Shown here: piece after piece, positions 1-9,712 of the stretch
How positions within the stretch are numbered: the stretch's first letter is position 1
Layout of the letters: each line of letters begins with the position of its first letter
Assembly: GCA_028565635.1 (NCBI GenBank)
Contig: JAOXYB010017829.1
Coordinates: 1 to 18,559 of the forward strand
From: Phoronis ovalis
Lineage: Eukaryota; Phoronida; Phoronidae
Reading direction: 5' to 3'
DNA length: 18,559 bases
The notes under the pieces: generated by a model
What the model was told of the DNA's origin: nothing
The model's input: only the letters and a program-made list of their open reading frames with translations
The model's database searches: none
Program-made: the position numbers and the translations under genes

Positions 1-439
1 CGTCCAAAATTCACTAAGCCATATCTCGAAGTCTGTTGTAGTTAAGGACATGATATTTGAGGTTTGACATCCCCAGGATAGGCCATTTCTGAACTTGGGG
101 TCAAAAGGTCATTTAGGGGTCAAAGGTCAAAATTCTAAAAATGATGTTGAAAGTAATTTGGAGGTCATTTAACGTTCATAAAAGCCAATATCAGCAACCC
201 TGCCTTTGCTAAAAGGCTATCTAGTTTACTTTAAAGTTATATTTTCCTTATTTTATAAATTTTTAGGATGCCTAGATAAATAGCCTTTTTTTCTCCCACA
301 GTAAAACAACTTTTGATTTTCCTGAATATTAGATGCTGTGTGGATTCCTTTCCGAGATTCAAGTATTTTACGTAGTCTCCCCCGTACTCATTTCATACAT
401 AGCTACACTATAAAATTACCGATATTGGTTTTATTTCAG
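1..439 (+). other. Opsin last intron (3' part)
   Basis: Noncoding DNA that ends at a clear acceptor (pyrimidine-rich tract then CAG at 437-439) ahead of the opsin exon. The reading frame of the exon happens to stay open back to 338, but the translation upstream of 440 does not look like opsin TM5 or the third cytoplasmic loop, so I treat it as intron. The first 170 bases hold repeated AGGTCA/GGGTCA half-sites, reported separately. Nothing else is recognisable. Confidence 0.7.
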
Positions 440-712
440 ATTGGTATGTGCATTTGCGTTGCGTTTGTCATATGTTGGACACCCTATGCTGTTCTTTCAT
501 TGTGGTCAGCGTTTTTTGGTGCCGACATGATCCCAGTTAGAGTAACTGTTGTGCCTACATTATTCGCCAAGTTGGCTATTTGTTTGAATCCACTGGTATA
601 TTTCTGGTTTCGTAAAAGGTATCGGGAGGATATGAAGAACATTTTAGGTATTGGTCCACGCAGGAAATTAAGTGGGTATTCGAGGAACGAAGAATCGAAT
701 GGACCAAAGTAA
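440..712 (+). CDS. Opsin, last coding exon (partial: TM6 to C-terminus)
   Basis: The exon encodes the last ~90 residues of a rhodopsin-family light receptor, a seven-helix membrane protein that binds retinal through a Schiff base. TM6 carries CWTPY. If its Trp is set as bovine W265, the lysine in FAKL falls exactly at position 296, the retinal-binding site, and NPLVY falls at 302-306, so TM6-loop-TM7 has canonical length with no indel. Helix 8 follows (RKRYREDM) and a short basic/polar tail ends at TAA 710-712. The tripeptide at 310-312 is RKR, not the NKQ of vertebrate ciliary or HPK of rhabdomeric opsins. The PTLFAK segment resembles neuropsin, Go-opsin, peropsin or xenopsin groups, and the subclass cannot be fixed from this exon. 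The start follows a good acceptor. Upstream exons (TM1-TM5) lie left of the window. Membership in the opsin family is near certain. Confidence 0.93.
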   Translation: MGMCICVAFVICWTPYAVLSLWSAFFGADMIPVRVTVVPTLFAKLAICLNPLVYFWFRKRYREDMKNILGIGPRRKLSGYSRNEESNGPK

Positions 713-1188
713 CAAAGCTATAAGAGGCCAGTTTACCTATAGATGCCTACTTTGTCGGTGATAGACATAAAGTACAATACAACTACTTATTGTTTATACA
801 TGCATTTAATTTTTAAAGTTTCCATAGTTTTTTATTGTGCATTTTTATTCACATTAATATTTTTGCACAAAACTTTGACTTTTTCTATCAGATGGCGCCA
901 CCAGTTTTCAAAATTTTCAAAGTTGATGCTTTAAATAAGTATATAACGCTAGGAAATGAACAGAATCAATGTGCTGACACTTATAAAAAGATTTTCGTAA
1001 ATATTCATTTTAACAAAACGTCATATTTTTGAGAAATTAAGCGATTACCGAAGCATGTTATGAAATAACAATGTACAATTGGAGTAGCATCAAACAAAAA
1101 TTTAAAAAGGCGAATATATTATTTTTAATAAGTATTTTATGCTTTTACTAATTCCTTCAATTTTATTGCAGTTACATAGTTAATATAT

Positions 1189-1194
1189 AATAAA
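1189..1194 (+). terminator. Possible poly(A) signal for the opsin gene
   Basis: AATAAA lies about 480 nt after the opsin stop codon. In such AT-rich DNA the hexamer occurs often by chance (another is at 1433-1438), so this is only the nearest good candidate for the 3' end. Confidence 0.3.
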
Positions 1195-1222
1195 TGAAAA
1201 ACGTTAAGGTTCCAGCCGGAAG

Positions 1223-1269
1223 CCCGTGCAATAACAATATGCTTGTATTGCTTAGTGATATTGCACGGG
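1223..1269. repeat. Inverted repeat / hairpin, 11-bp perfect arms
   Basis: CCCGTGCAATA at 1223-1233 is the perfect reverse complement of TATTGCACGGG at 1259-1269, with a 25-nt loop. It stands out because the arms are GC-rich in an AT-rich area. It lies just past the putative opsin poly(A) signal. It may be the ends of a very short mobile element or a structured 3' element; the sequence alone does not decide. Confidence 0.6.
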
Positions 1270-3580
1270 TAATTTTAGGAGCAAATGTAAACCAAATATT
1301 TTTACTTTAGCTTCGAAAATAATTAATATTTTGCAAATTATTTTTGCCTTTGAACGAGTTTACAGCCAGAATTCGTGCTTACATTCTTACTCAGCTACAT
1401 AACACGCGTCCTGATGTAAGAATAATAGTCATAATAAATGTCTTAATTGGTGTGTAATTGGTCATACTTCTTAGAACTATGAATTATAATAATTATTTCA
1501 CATTTTTAATGCATTTGATGAATTTATAAAGTAAACGTTTTAATACACACTAAATACAAATGCTCACGTAATTCGTGTTATATATACTGTATATTCCCTA
1601 AACTTATTGTGGAAAGCATACATGTGCTACGGCACGACAGTTACCGGAAGCTGACGGCAAATCAGTCGTTTAACTGTGGTGGTCTTTATTTATCAGTTAC
1701 AGCATAGCAGTGGGAGCGAGAAAGACAATAATGACCGAAGGCGCAACCGGCTATTGTATTTCGAGGATAATTCTATCACCATATCATTCTAAGTGCCAGT
1801 TTGTTTCTGTTTGTTACATATAAATATACCTCCACCCAAATAGAGTATTTACTTTCAATGTGACAGTACTTGACGGCGTCTTTTAATATATACTATGCAC
1901 AAAAAATTAAATTAATTTCAAATAAATAAATAAATTCAAATAAATTGTTTTGGTGGTTATACTACGTAATCATTATCCTATACAATGTAAAGTTGAGCAC
2001 ACCTACTGGATATCAAATGGTTTGTTGTTCTGTAGAGGGATATTTCCCCTCGTTTCATGTTTCATGTTTGGCTAGCTTAGCATAGTCTGTTATGTAAGAA
2101 GACTGCTGTAAAGACAGGAGTCAAGCTCAGGCTTTAAAGAGATCCTCAAGGGCATGTTGCATCACAAATCTACATGTATGCACACAAAGTTAAGCAATTA
2201 TTTTTTGAACGGCTTAAAATAAAATTTTGATTTTTTTGTAAATAATATTTAGTAATCAATGCTTTACCTAAAATAGGTACAATAAAGCACACCTGGTGAG
2301 CATAACTCCTTTGAAATCAAGCTTTGTCTCAATAAGCAATGGTCCCATCCAATTATCTCCGCATGATTGATTTTCATAACACACAAAATATATGATTTGT
2401 TTATGAAGTATAATTAGAATATGTTATATTAAACTCATCTTACACAAATATGAAGTACATTTACATGTATAAATTTGACAGCATATATTTCTTAAAGTAT
2501 TTGTTTTTAACATTTGTTTAAGATAATCTTAAAGCAAATTCAGCCAAAAAGTGTGTTTTGCATGGTTCAAATCTCGAGAAAGTCACAACTTTTGTAGAAA
2601 GGCTAGGGAAGGAACTAGCTCCACGCGAACACCACAAAAGTTTTCAACAATTGTCTTAACGACTGATTTGAATAGAATATTAGAAAAACGCAAATCATGT
2701 TATTTATAATGTTGAATTTTACATGTTTTCTAAAATTTATATTTGTACACGATGCGTTCTGACAAGTTACATAAGAAATAAAATGTTGGTTATTAATGGG
2801 TGATCGATCCTGCATTTTCGTGCCTTGTGCTTACCTGCTGAAATAATAGGTTGGGACCACTGGTAAGGTAGAATTTCAAAAATGACTATTTCGAGGGAAG
2901 TGTATACCACCTACAGTTCACAATTCATCACTTAAAAAAATGCAAATTCAACTTTAACCAGCAATTTCTAAACCTCATGCACATTCACCCGGTATACAAG
3001 CACAAGTTATATTCCGCTCACATCACAGCAGGTAACCCACAAAATATTATTTTTGTATACAATATGTCATTGTTTAGTTACTTTACCTTGTCTACTATAT
3101 GGCATAAGGTCGCAATTGATGTAACCACAGTGGTGGCGCAAAGGCTGGCCGTGCTGGAAGTAGTCCGTCAACCTTAAATTTATGATTTTTTCTTTTTTCC
3201 TCCTTGGCGCTGGCTTTTTTGTTTGTTTCTGTTTAAAAGGGAAATCACTGTACAAGAGATTGAAACTAATATTAGCTTTTTAAAAGTAAAATAAACCAAA
3301 ATTTGATAGGATTATTTGAGCTACAAAGCTACGGATTTTATCAGTTGTTAGGTTGCATTTTTCTGGTGGTAGTCTACATAGTGGAATAGCAAAAATGTAG
3401 TGGTCATGCCTGCACGAAAAATTAACTGGGAGTGGTATAATCATAATCTTCAGTTCTTAACAGGTAATTTTCTTCGCGCAATGTTTGGCACATTTTTATA
3501 ATGATTTAAGTTACATGAAATTACTATATAGACGTGGATGGTAAAATCAAGTGTGTATTTTAACACCATCGTTTAAATTA

Positions 3581-3670
3581 TTTCGCGCCGTTAACTATAT
3601 AGTACGTCTATTTCGCGCTATAAATAATACATAATTTGTATACCATTGCGATTTATCAGTGGTAGATAAG
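3581..3670 (+). promoter_or_regulatory. Putative promoter and noncoding first exon of the kringle/CCP gene
   Basis: Two copies of TTTCGCGC, an exact E2F-type motif, lie at 3581-3588 and 3611-3618, 30 bp apart. The second runs directly into TATAAATA at 3619-3626. An initiator-like TCAGT is at 3656-3660, and a strong donor (AAG|GTAAGT) follows at 3671. A matching acceptor (TATAACAG) at 4364-4371 sits one base before the candidate signal-peptide ATG. Together these fit a core promoter, a very short untranslated exon 1 and a 701-nt first intron. The spacing from TATA to TCAGT is about 39 bp, slightly long, so the true start may be nearer 3650. All of this is inference from motif order; CG-containing motifs are rare in this AT-rich stretch, which makes the pair less likely to be chance. 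Confidence 0.3.
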
Positions 3671-4371
3671 GTAAGTATAATTTTATATGAAGATAACATT
3701 TTTGGGTTGTCTGTGCTCAAAGTGTTTCAATTCGACTATATGTGCATACAACAATAAATAAAAAAATAAAAAAATGAAATGATTGTTGTAAAAATGTTTG
3801 ATTTTACATGTTCCTACTGTAAATGCATTTAGACTTCATAAACATCAAACCCTCCTCCAACCTAGCATATTTTTGTGACATTTTTAAAGGGAAATTTATC
3901 TAGGGAAATAGATGGAAACATAAAAAGGATCGATGGAAACATAAGAAGGATGTCTAGGTGTAACCGACCGTCCCTTACCTGACATTTTGAATTATATTTA
4001 TTTATAAACAGTTAAAAGTTGCAAAAACATTCTTTACTTGATATGATAGTTTTCGATAAAAAAATAACATTCAAAATGAAGTCCTAATAACTACTGTTTC
4101 ACATGTAATTTTACATAATTATGCATTCAGTGATACATGTAGAGATCGAGTACAAGTGATAGTGCTTGAATAAAATTGAAAATATGTAATTGAACGTATC
4201 TCATGAATTTTATGTTACTATTGGTAACTCATATTAAAGAAGGATTGGTTGACCGTTCATATTCTTGCAACTCTTATTTTAATTGGCAGTTATGTGTCCA
4301 CAAAGATGCAGGATGGTTGGGAACATAAAGCTGTTTTAAGGCTTATTTTGAACTTTTTAACTTTATAACAG
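3671..4371 (+). other. Region between putative promoter and signal exon
   Basis: About 700 bases without a recognisable gene. If the promoter model is right, this is intron 1. It contains only AT-rich simple sequence and no domain-coding stretch that I can identify. Confidence 0.4.
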
Positions 4372-4372
4372 T

Positions 4373-4445
4373 ATGGTTCACGTAAACAGAGAGAGTTTGA
4401 TTTTTACATTGATTATCAGGTGTAGCTTGTTAATTTCTGCGCAGG
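4373..4445 (+). CDS. Candidate signal-peptide exon of the kringle/CCP gene
   Basis: ATG at 4373 opens a 24-codon frame with a short polar and basic start (MVHVNRES), a hydrophobic stretch (LIFTLIIRCSLLISA) and AQ just before a consensus donor, G|GTGAGT, at 4446. The donor is phase 1, exactly the phase needed to join the first kringle exon at 7207. There is an in-frame TAA at 4358-4360 and a possible acceptor at 4370-4371. A signal peptidase site after ISA is plausible. The arginine inside the hydrophobic core is a weakness. No better ATG-plus-hydrophobic exon with a phase-1 donor was seen between the opsin and the first kringle, but the true first exon could be different. Joining to 7207 would give a 2.76-kb intron. 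Confidence 0.42.
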
Positions 4446-7206
4446 GTGAGTCATAGTTCATTTATATAACATGTCTTAGTTTTAAGCATTCTTTAAATTC
4501 AATCTTTCTTGCCGATAAGATAACAAACTAGTACTATTCAGTAAAATGTATACATCAAATATATGTTGAAACTACAAGTACGATATAGCGTCTGTCATAC
4601 CGTTATTAAAGCGAGAAGTGAAAAACGTATATTAGTACAGTGCGTTTTTATACAAACATTTGTAAAGTACTTCCAACTCTCCCGTGTCACCCTTGCATGT
4701 TATCTTTAACGTTTTAGTGAAAAAAATTTTGAAACAGTTATTAACAGCGTGAACGATATAATACATAAAAGGATTAAAAATTTCATAATTTTTTAATGTG
4801 CCGATTTTTAAGAAATTTCTTGTTTCGCAAATCACCGTTATATTATCTATATAAATAAAAAAATAAAAGGAAGATTCGCAACTTGGAAGGTTACCCGAAT
4901 GTGCGTATAGTCTATTATGTCATGCACTGGGTTATTGACTTGCTCTTTCTTGCTAATTTCGTTCCACCTAATTTTATATTTTGAGAGTATATACAGGTAT
5001 TCTTCTCGTTTTCCTTTGTGGTAGACATACTTACGACATGCCATTACCCCGAATTACACTGAGCCTTTAGCTCGTTCGTGGCGCAAGTGCAGCGTTCGAT
5101 TCCTGACAGGGACACAATGTTAAAAAAGTAAGTGTGACGAGTTTGCTCGCCAGTATACATAATTATAAATCGTCCCACACGGACGAGAACAATTGGATAA
5201 CACTTCTCATTCGAAAATGACATTTAGTTATATCGGTAATTTCTAGGAACTGTTCTTAAAAAACAGGACTTTCAAAAATTCTGAAATTTGAAATCCTGTT
5301 AGGTACTATATCACTCACGCTGTTAAAAAATGTTTCAACATTTTTTCCACTAAAACGTACGATTTTCAGGGTGACGCGGGCGATATAAGAGTGGGATATA
5401 CTCGAGTGGTTTTCTTTTACTTCGCTCTTTTAAAAACGTTCGTGACTCACGCACACACTTCGTTCGTTACTCATATAGTGGATCAATATTTTATAATAAG
5501 CTCTGTATTGTATTCTGTGTTTTCAACTTTATCTCTTTTATCGTAAATGAAAAGAGTGTTTTCATCTCCAACTATTTCTTTTATAGAGGACCGTTGACAA
5601 TAACAGAAGAAGCTCAGCTTTAGATTTGTCGAAATTAACGCTGGGTCATAATTACAGTAGTTTTTTTTCCATAATTTCAAAATTGATACGATCATCTGGT
5701 ACCGTATATTGTTACATTGTTTGCTTCGTAAAAAAAAAATTATAATTGTAGGTAGTAACAAAGTTTATTTTTTCTACAGTTTCCTATATTTTTAAGAAAT
5801 AGAATTTACCCAAATCGTTAGCAGCACAGATCCGACCTAGTAATTACATATTGTTTGTTTCCGTGTATTGAATTGCAATTCACAGGTATTACAGCTACAC
5901 GTACAATTATTTTTATACCAGAAAACGTATTATATATAAATAACAGCGTATTTGATAACTACGTATATGATATTCTTTGATAAAAGAAGTAATAATTAAT
6001 TTGAACACTGAAGACTCTAGGGAAAATCTGCTTGACAAAAACTCACAGTATTTCACCATAATTGCACAATTCAAACTCTAAAAGAAATCAGTTATTCCAC
6101 ATTCTTAGTTATGGTTTTCATTTAATATTTTATCACGAGAGTGCCGCAGTTATTGATTTTAATGGATTGAAATTAAACATGTATATAGTAATAGTAATTA
6201 AAATGTAATTTCTCAAATCTTAATAGATTCTCAAGGTAAAATTGAAATTAGACACATAATTAGTGTAGCAGTAAGAATCTATCTGGTTAGTTTCAAGTCC
6301 TATGCACAAGGGTTATTGTGAGAAAATGTGGGTTTGAAGGCTAGCCTAGCGTTCAACGCACAGAATAGACCTTTTTCTTTAAATCACCTCTTCTCTCTAC
6401 TTACTAATACAATTTCATTAACATTTAAATGTATAAAGCAGTAGAAACCCGCCCGGAAGTAGTGTGTTGTATGTTAAGTTAATTTACAGTAGAACAAATA
6501 CCTTATTATTTAGAAAAGTATACTGTTTTAATTCTATGAATGTTGAATTAGCTCACATACTCTTGTGGCAAAATTGGGAAATTCTGATTGGAATAAAATC
6601 ACGTATTGTCATTTTAGATTCCCCTAGAATACTAACTTTGAAAAGAACAGTTTGATACTGAAAAAAGCGAAAAAAATAAATATTTAAAAAAAAACAACAA
6701 GTATTACATCACAAAAAATATTTTATGCATGAAACAGGTAATAAAGCGTTGCATACAACATAAAATACAAATTTTGTCACTGTTGTGTCACAAAGACTAA
6801 AGTATATCATTATGTCACAGTTTTTTGAACCTAGTATCTCATCGCATACTGCAGAGAAAAAATGTTACTCATATATTTTAATAAAGTTAAAGTGAAAACA
6901 AAATATTTAACATTCTAAATTTATGAATTAGCAAATGTTCTAATGAGACCATTTGCTAAAAAAATTTTTTTTTAGAAACTCCATGTTAAATAGCCGCCTG
7001 AATTATTTGCGACAATACGCCACCTACAAAAATTATATCATTAGAAAATTCAGAAATTAAATCCACAAATTTAAAGCAGTAAACACATTTTACTTTGGCT
7101 TTACTAAAATATACCGGTAATAAATTTGTTCGGCAATAGGTTATGAGATATATGTGGTTAAAAAAAAAGTGTTAGTGAAGTACTAAAAACTACGCTTTAA
7201 TTGCAG
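4446..7206 (+). other. Presumed intron before the first kringle exon
   Basis: A 2.76-kb gene-poor stretch. It holds a probable SINE fragment near 5061-5110 (reported separately), small GC-containing hairpins (CGTCC and GGACG arms near 5168-5184) and AT-rich runs. Short minus-strand frames near 4632-5761 show no domain features. I found no additional kringle, PAN or CCP signature. Confidence 0.5.
5061..5110 (+). repeat. tRNA-like fragment, probable SINE relic
   Basis: An A-box-like TAGCTCGTTCG (about 5068-5078) is followed by a near-perfect pol III B box, GTTCGATTCC (5094-5103). The boxes are only ~26 nt apart, too close for a real tRNA, and no acceptor or anticodon stem pairs. This fits an internally deleted tRNA-derived SINE, not a functional tRNA gene. 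Confidence 0.35.
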
Positions 7207-7482
7207 AGTGTGTAATATCACCTGATTCCTTTGACTACATGGGACGTGTTAGTTCAACTATAACTGGCGAAATTTGTGCTTATTGGATAAATGCTCCATA
7301 TCCATTGACAATAGAAAACTTTTCCTTTGTTGATGATGACACTGGTTCTAGTATGCTGTTATACAGTATGATGAATTACTGCAGAAAACCGCACGGTGTC
7401 AACATAACAAACATACCAGATCCTTGGTGTTTTCGTGCGTTGGATCAGCAGCCGGAGTCATGTGGACCGCAGCCTTCTTGTT
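7207..7482 (+). CDS. Exon: kringle domain 1
   Basis: The 92-codon exon encodes one complete kringle, a triple-disulfide module used for protein or ligand binding outside the cell. The family signature is clear: first Cys in CVIS, then F-x-Y-x-G, T-x-T-G-x-x-C-x-x-W, NYCRKPHG, DPWCF, and a closing ESCGPQPSC. All six canonical cysteines are present with no extras. Two N-glycosylation sequons are visible (NFS, NIT). The acceptor is AATTGCAG at 7199-7206 and the donor is T|GTAAGC at 7483, both phase 1. The coding sequence does not start at the internal ATG at 7239, because the kringle's first cysteine lies upstream of it. In vertebrate plasminogen-type genes a kringle is usually split between two exons; here it is a single exon. 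It pairs with the following PAN exon as a unit that is repeated downstream. Confidence 0.92.
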
Positions 7483-7720
7483 GTAAGCTTCCCAAAAATT
7501 AAATACAATCGATCGTAAATAATTTACAGTTATGGGCCTGTATTGCCAAAAAATCTAATTACGTTTTGAGCAGCGTCTTATTAACCCATGATTGAGATCA
7601 GTCCAATCGTTCAAACTCTTATTGCGATGGTTTAGTTAAAGTAGTCTATGTCCAATTCGCCCGAGAATTACGAATACGGACGATCATTGCATACAGCGAG
7701 GTTTCCCATCTTTATTCTAG

Positions 7721-7966
7721 CTAATAGATGCACCATGACTGAGCGAGACAACAAGCAGTACTATCAGAATAATGTTGGCAAACACGTGGCCCAACTGGAG
7801 CACAACGCTGAAGATGCTTGCATAGCCTATTGTCTTGACACAGTGCGTTGCTTAATGATCGACTGGGATAAAGAAAATAAAGAATGCTACTGGTATGAAC
7901 ATTTTGGGAAACTTACTACACAGCAGCTTGGAGATTGGTCAAATTTCTACAAACAATGTGAGCCAT
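7721..7966 (+). CDS. Exon: PAN/Apple-like domain 1
   Basis: This 82-codon exon encodes a cysteine-rich module of the PAN/Apple type, an extracellular protein- or carbohydrate-binding fold found in plasminogen, HGF and plasma kallikrein. Visible order: RCTMTERD near the start, then DACIAYCLDTVRCLMIDW with the typical C-x3-C-x5-C spacing, KECYWYEH, and a final DWSNFYKQC. Six cysteines fit the fold. No glycosylation sequon is seen. The acceptor is TTTATTCTAG at 7711-7720, and the donor is T|GTAGGT at 7967, both phase 1. Sequence upstream of 7721 is open in the same frame but is intron: the acceptor is excellent and the domain starts right after it. Assignment to PAN/Apple is by cysteine spacing and the context of an adjacent kringle; WSC-like or another small Cys-rich fold is a weaker alternative. 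Confidence 0.82.
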
Positions 7967-8370
7967 GTAGGTATAATTATATCTACTAGCAATTTGTTTG
8001 TTCTTATATACGTATTACCAAATATTGGTTTCAGGTAGTGACAATTAAATTCATCGCATAAACTTATTAACAGAATGCATCGTGTTATGTTGTCAGATAT
8101 TGAGAGTAAAACGACGAATATAAACTGGACCTCGTATGTTAGCAAACTCCTGTTTAAATTGGGATTTGGAGAGGTATAGTGTAATATCAGGGGGTTGGTG
8201 ATGTAGACTGCTTTATCAAAGTTTCAGGCAAAGATTAATTGAATGATACAAATATACAAGATTGGCACAGTAGTGTAACTAATATGCTAGGGGTGGGTAT
8301 GTATGCAATTTGTTATTCTGATTTTTTGGTTACCGACAATATTTATACGTTTTAACAATACATAAACATA
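7967..8370 (+). other. Intron between PAN 1 and kringle 2 (5' part)
   Basis: AT-rich intron sequence with no exon signature. The LINE relic begins just downstream. Confidence 0.6.
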
Positions 8371-8375
8371 AAAAA

Positions 8376-8690
8376 GCATTATGTAGGTTTCGGACGCGTC
8401 TATAACCATGGCCTTCATATAGAGACAGGGCACTGGGATATACCTGTGAAGCCCCAAGAGAAAAAAGGAAATGTGTACTGTGTAACGCGATTGAAGATGA
8501 ATATCACGTTCTTGTTGTTTGTCCGCTTTATGATAAATTGCGAAATGAATTTATAGCAGAAACTTTCCATAAAGATCCTATTCTTGAGAAATTTTATAGT
8601 CTTATGACTTCAGATAATATACGTCTAATAAAGGGTGTTGCTGCCTATGTGTTTTATGCCATGCCAATGCCTCGTTTTCAGATCTTATAA
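8376..8690 (+). mobile_element. Non-LTR retrotransposon (LINE) relic, 3' end of the reverse-transcriptase ORF
   Basis: The + strand encodes the characteristic tail that follows reverse transcriptase in many LINE ORF2 proteins. ALCRFRTR is followed by YNHGLHIETGHW in a second frame, then by KCVLCNAIEDEYHVLVVC in a third, a C-x2-C-x7-H-x4-C zinc knuckle, and CPLYDKLRNEF, ending at TAA 8688-8690. Two frame changes, one near 8395-8400 and one in the A-run at 8461-8466, show that the copy is dead. Only the 3' end is present, the usual result of 5'-truncated target-primed insertion. An AT-rich tail continues towards 8800. It lies within the intron between PAN 1 and kringle 2, in the sense orientation. 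The clade (RTE-, CR1- or Jockey-like) cannot be decided from this fragment. Confidence 0.8.
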
Positions 8691-9181
8691 TGTAAATAAT
8701 TGTAATTTGATTCAAGTATCTGCACCTATATATTTTTATAATTTTTTTTGCACTTGCACTTTACTATCGTAGCACAAGGGCTTAATGCCAATGTTATTTA
8801 TTAAACATAAATATATTATTTTGTATCTATCCATAAGATATACATGTATATTCTCGATTTGGTAAGAATACGACCAAGAATAGCGCCATCGTTATTTTAT
8901 TAACCTGTAAATAAATACAAAATATTGTGTAATCAGACAGCAAATTTTAGTCAAATTCGACATTTTTTTTAATGTGCGTGTACGTAAGAGTCTAGTTTTA
9001 ACTAATAATGTTTAACAAAATGCAACATATTTAAAATCAGTAAATCGTTATTCAGTTGCTGCATTTATATAGTCTGTACAAGTACAAGCGAAATCAAACG
9101 AACGTAAAATGTCATTTATTTGGTAATTCGTACTCTGAATCACTGGTTTTGAGTCAGGATTACCAGTCTACTGTATTGCAG
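8691..9181 (+). other. Intron between PAN 1 and kringle 2 (3' part)
   Basis: LINE 3' tail grading into AT-rich intron DNA, ending in the acceptor CTGTATTGCAG at 9171-9181. Nothing else is recognised. Confidence 0.6.
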
Positions 9182-9439
9182 CTTGCAGTATAACAGCTTA
9201 CGGTTACGTGGACCATCAAAGTACAACTTGCAGTGGTCATGTGTGTGCTAATTGGGCAGATGTTCCTTATAACTTCGTCATAGATAACTTTTCACATCTT
9301 GAATCCGGTTTAAGTATCAACGACTTATCTAATTACTGCAGAAAACCACGTTTATCCAACGTAACAGGTATAACAGATCCCTGGTGCTTTCGAGCTTCCG
9401 ATCTACAACCGGAATCATGTGGCACGCAGCTAACCTGTA
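9182..9439 (+). CDS. Exon: kringle domain 2
   Basis: The 86-codon exon is a second kringle, clearly a paralogue of the first: both share NYCRKP, a glycosylation sequon in the same loop (NVT here, NIT there), DPWCFRA and QPESCG. The first cysteine is in CSITAYGY, followed by CANW, NYC, PWC, ESC and LTC, giving all six canonical cysteines. A seventh cysteine lies in STTCSGHVC, one short loop before the second canonical cysteine, and is absent from kringle 1. Sequons NFS and NVT are present. The acceptor is TATTGCAG ending at 9181, and the donor is A|GTAAGT at 9440, both phase 1. With the following PAN exon it repeats the kringle-PAN pair, so the two pairs probably arose by block duplication. 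Confidence 0.92.
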
Positions 9440-9712
9440 GTAAGTTTTGTATTAGGTACTTTTTTATTTTTACATGATCATTTGAGCTTACAATGTTTTC
9501 CATCCAAGCCCGCATTTAAGTTTTCAGAACACTGGCTTCCACTCAATTATAAGATTTGCATTATTATAAATGTAATCTGATAGCATTCTTATTGTTTAAT
9601 AATGTTGCTATATTACCTGGAGAAAAGATAAAAACGGAAAACACATTTTTGCGGATATGACAGGTTTATTTTAAGCGAAAGTTAAATCATAATAAATCTG
9701 TTCCTCGCTAGG

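Larger units (their letters stand above)
713..3579. other. Opsin 3' region and intergenic DNA
   Basis: No exon could be supported here. Short open frames on both strands are low-complexity, rich in F, I, K and N, and lack domain signatures or paired splice sites. Apart from the possible poly(A) signal and the hairpin reported separately, I see only AT-rich sequence with homopolymer runs. Confidence 0.6.

Noticed and set aside
338-439. Opsin coding start at the ATG at 338
   Set aside because: The open frame upstream of 440 is intron read-through. A good acceptor ends at 439, and an opsin cannot begin at TM6.
5061-5110. Functional tRNA gene
   Set aside because: The A and B boxes are too close and no cloverleaf can be formed; treated as a SINE relic.
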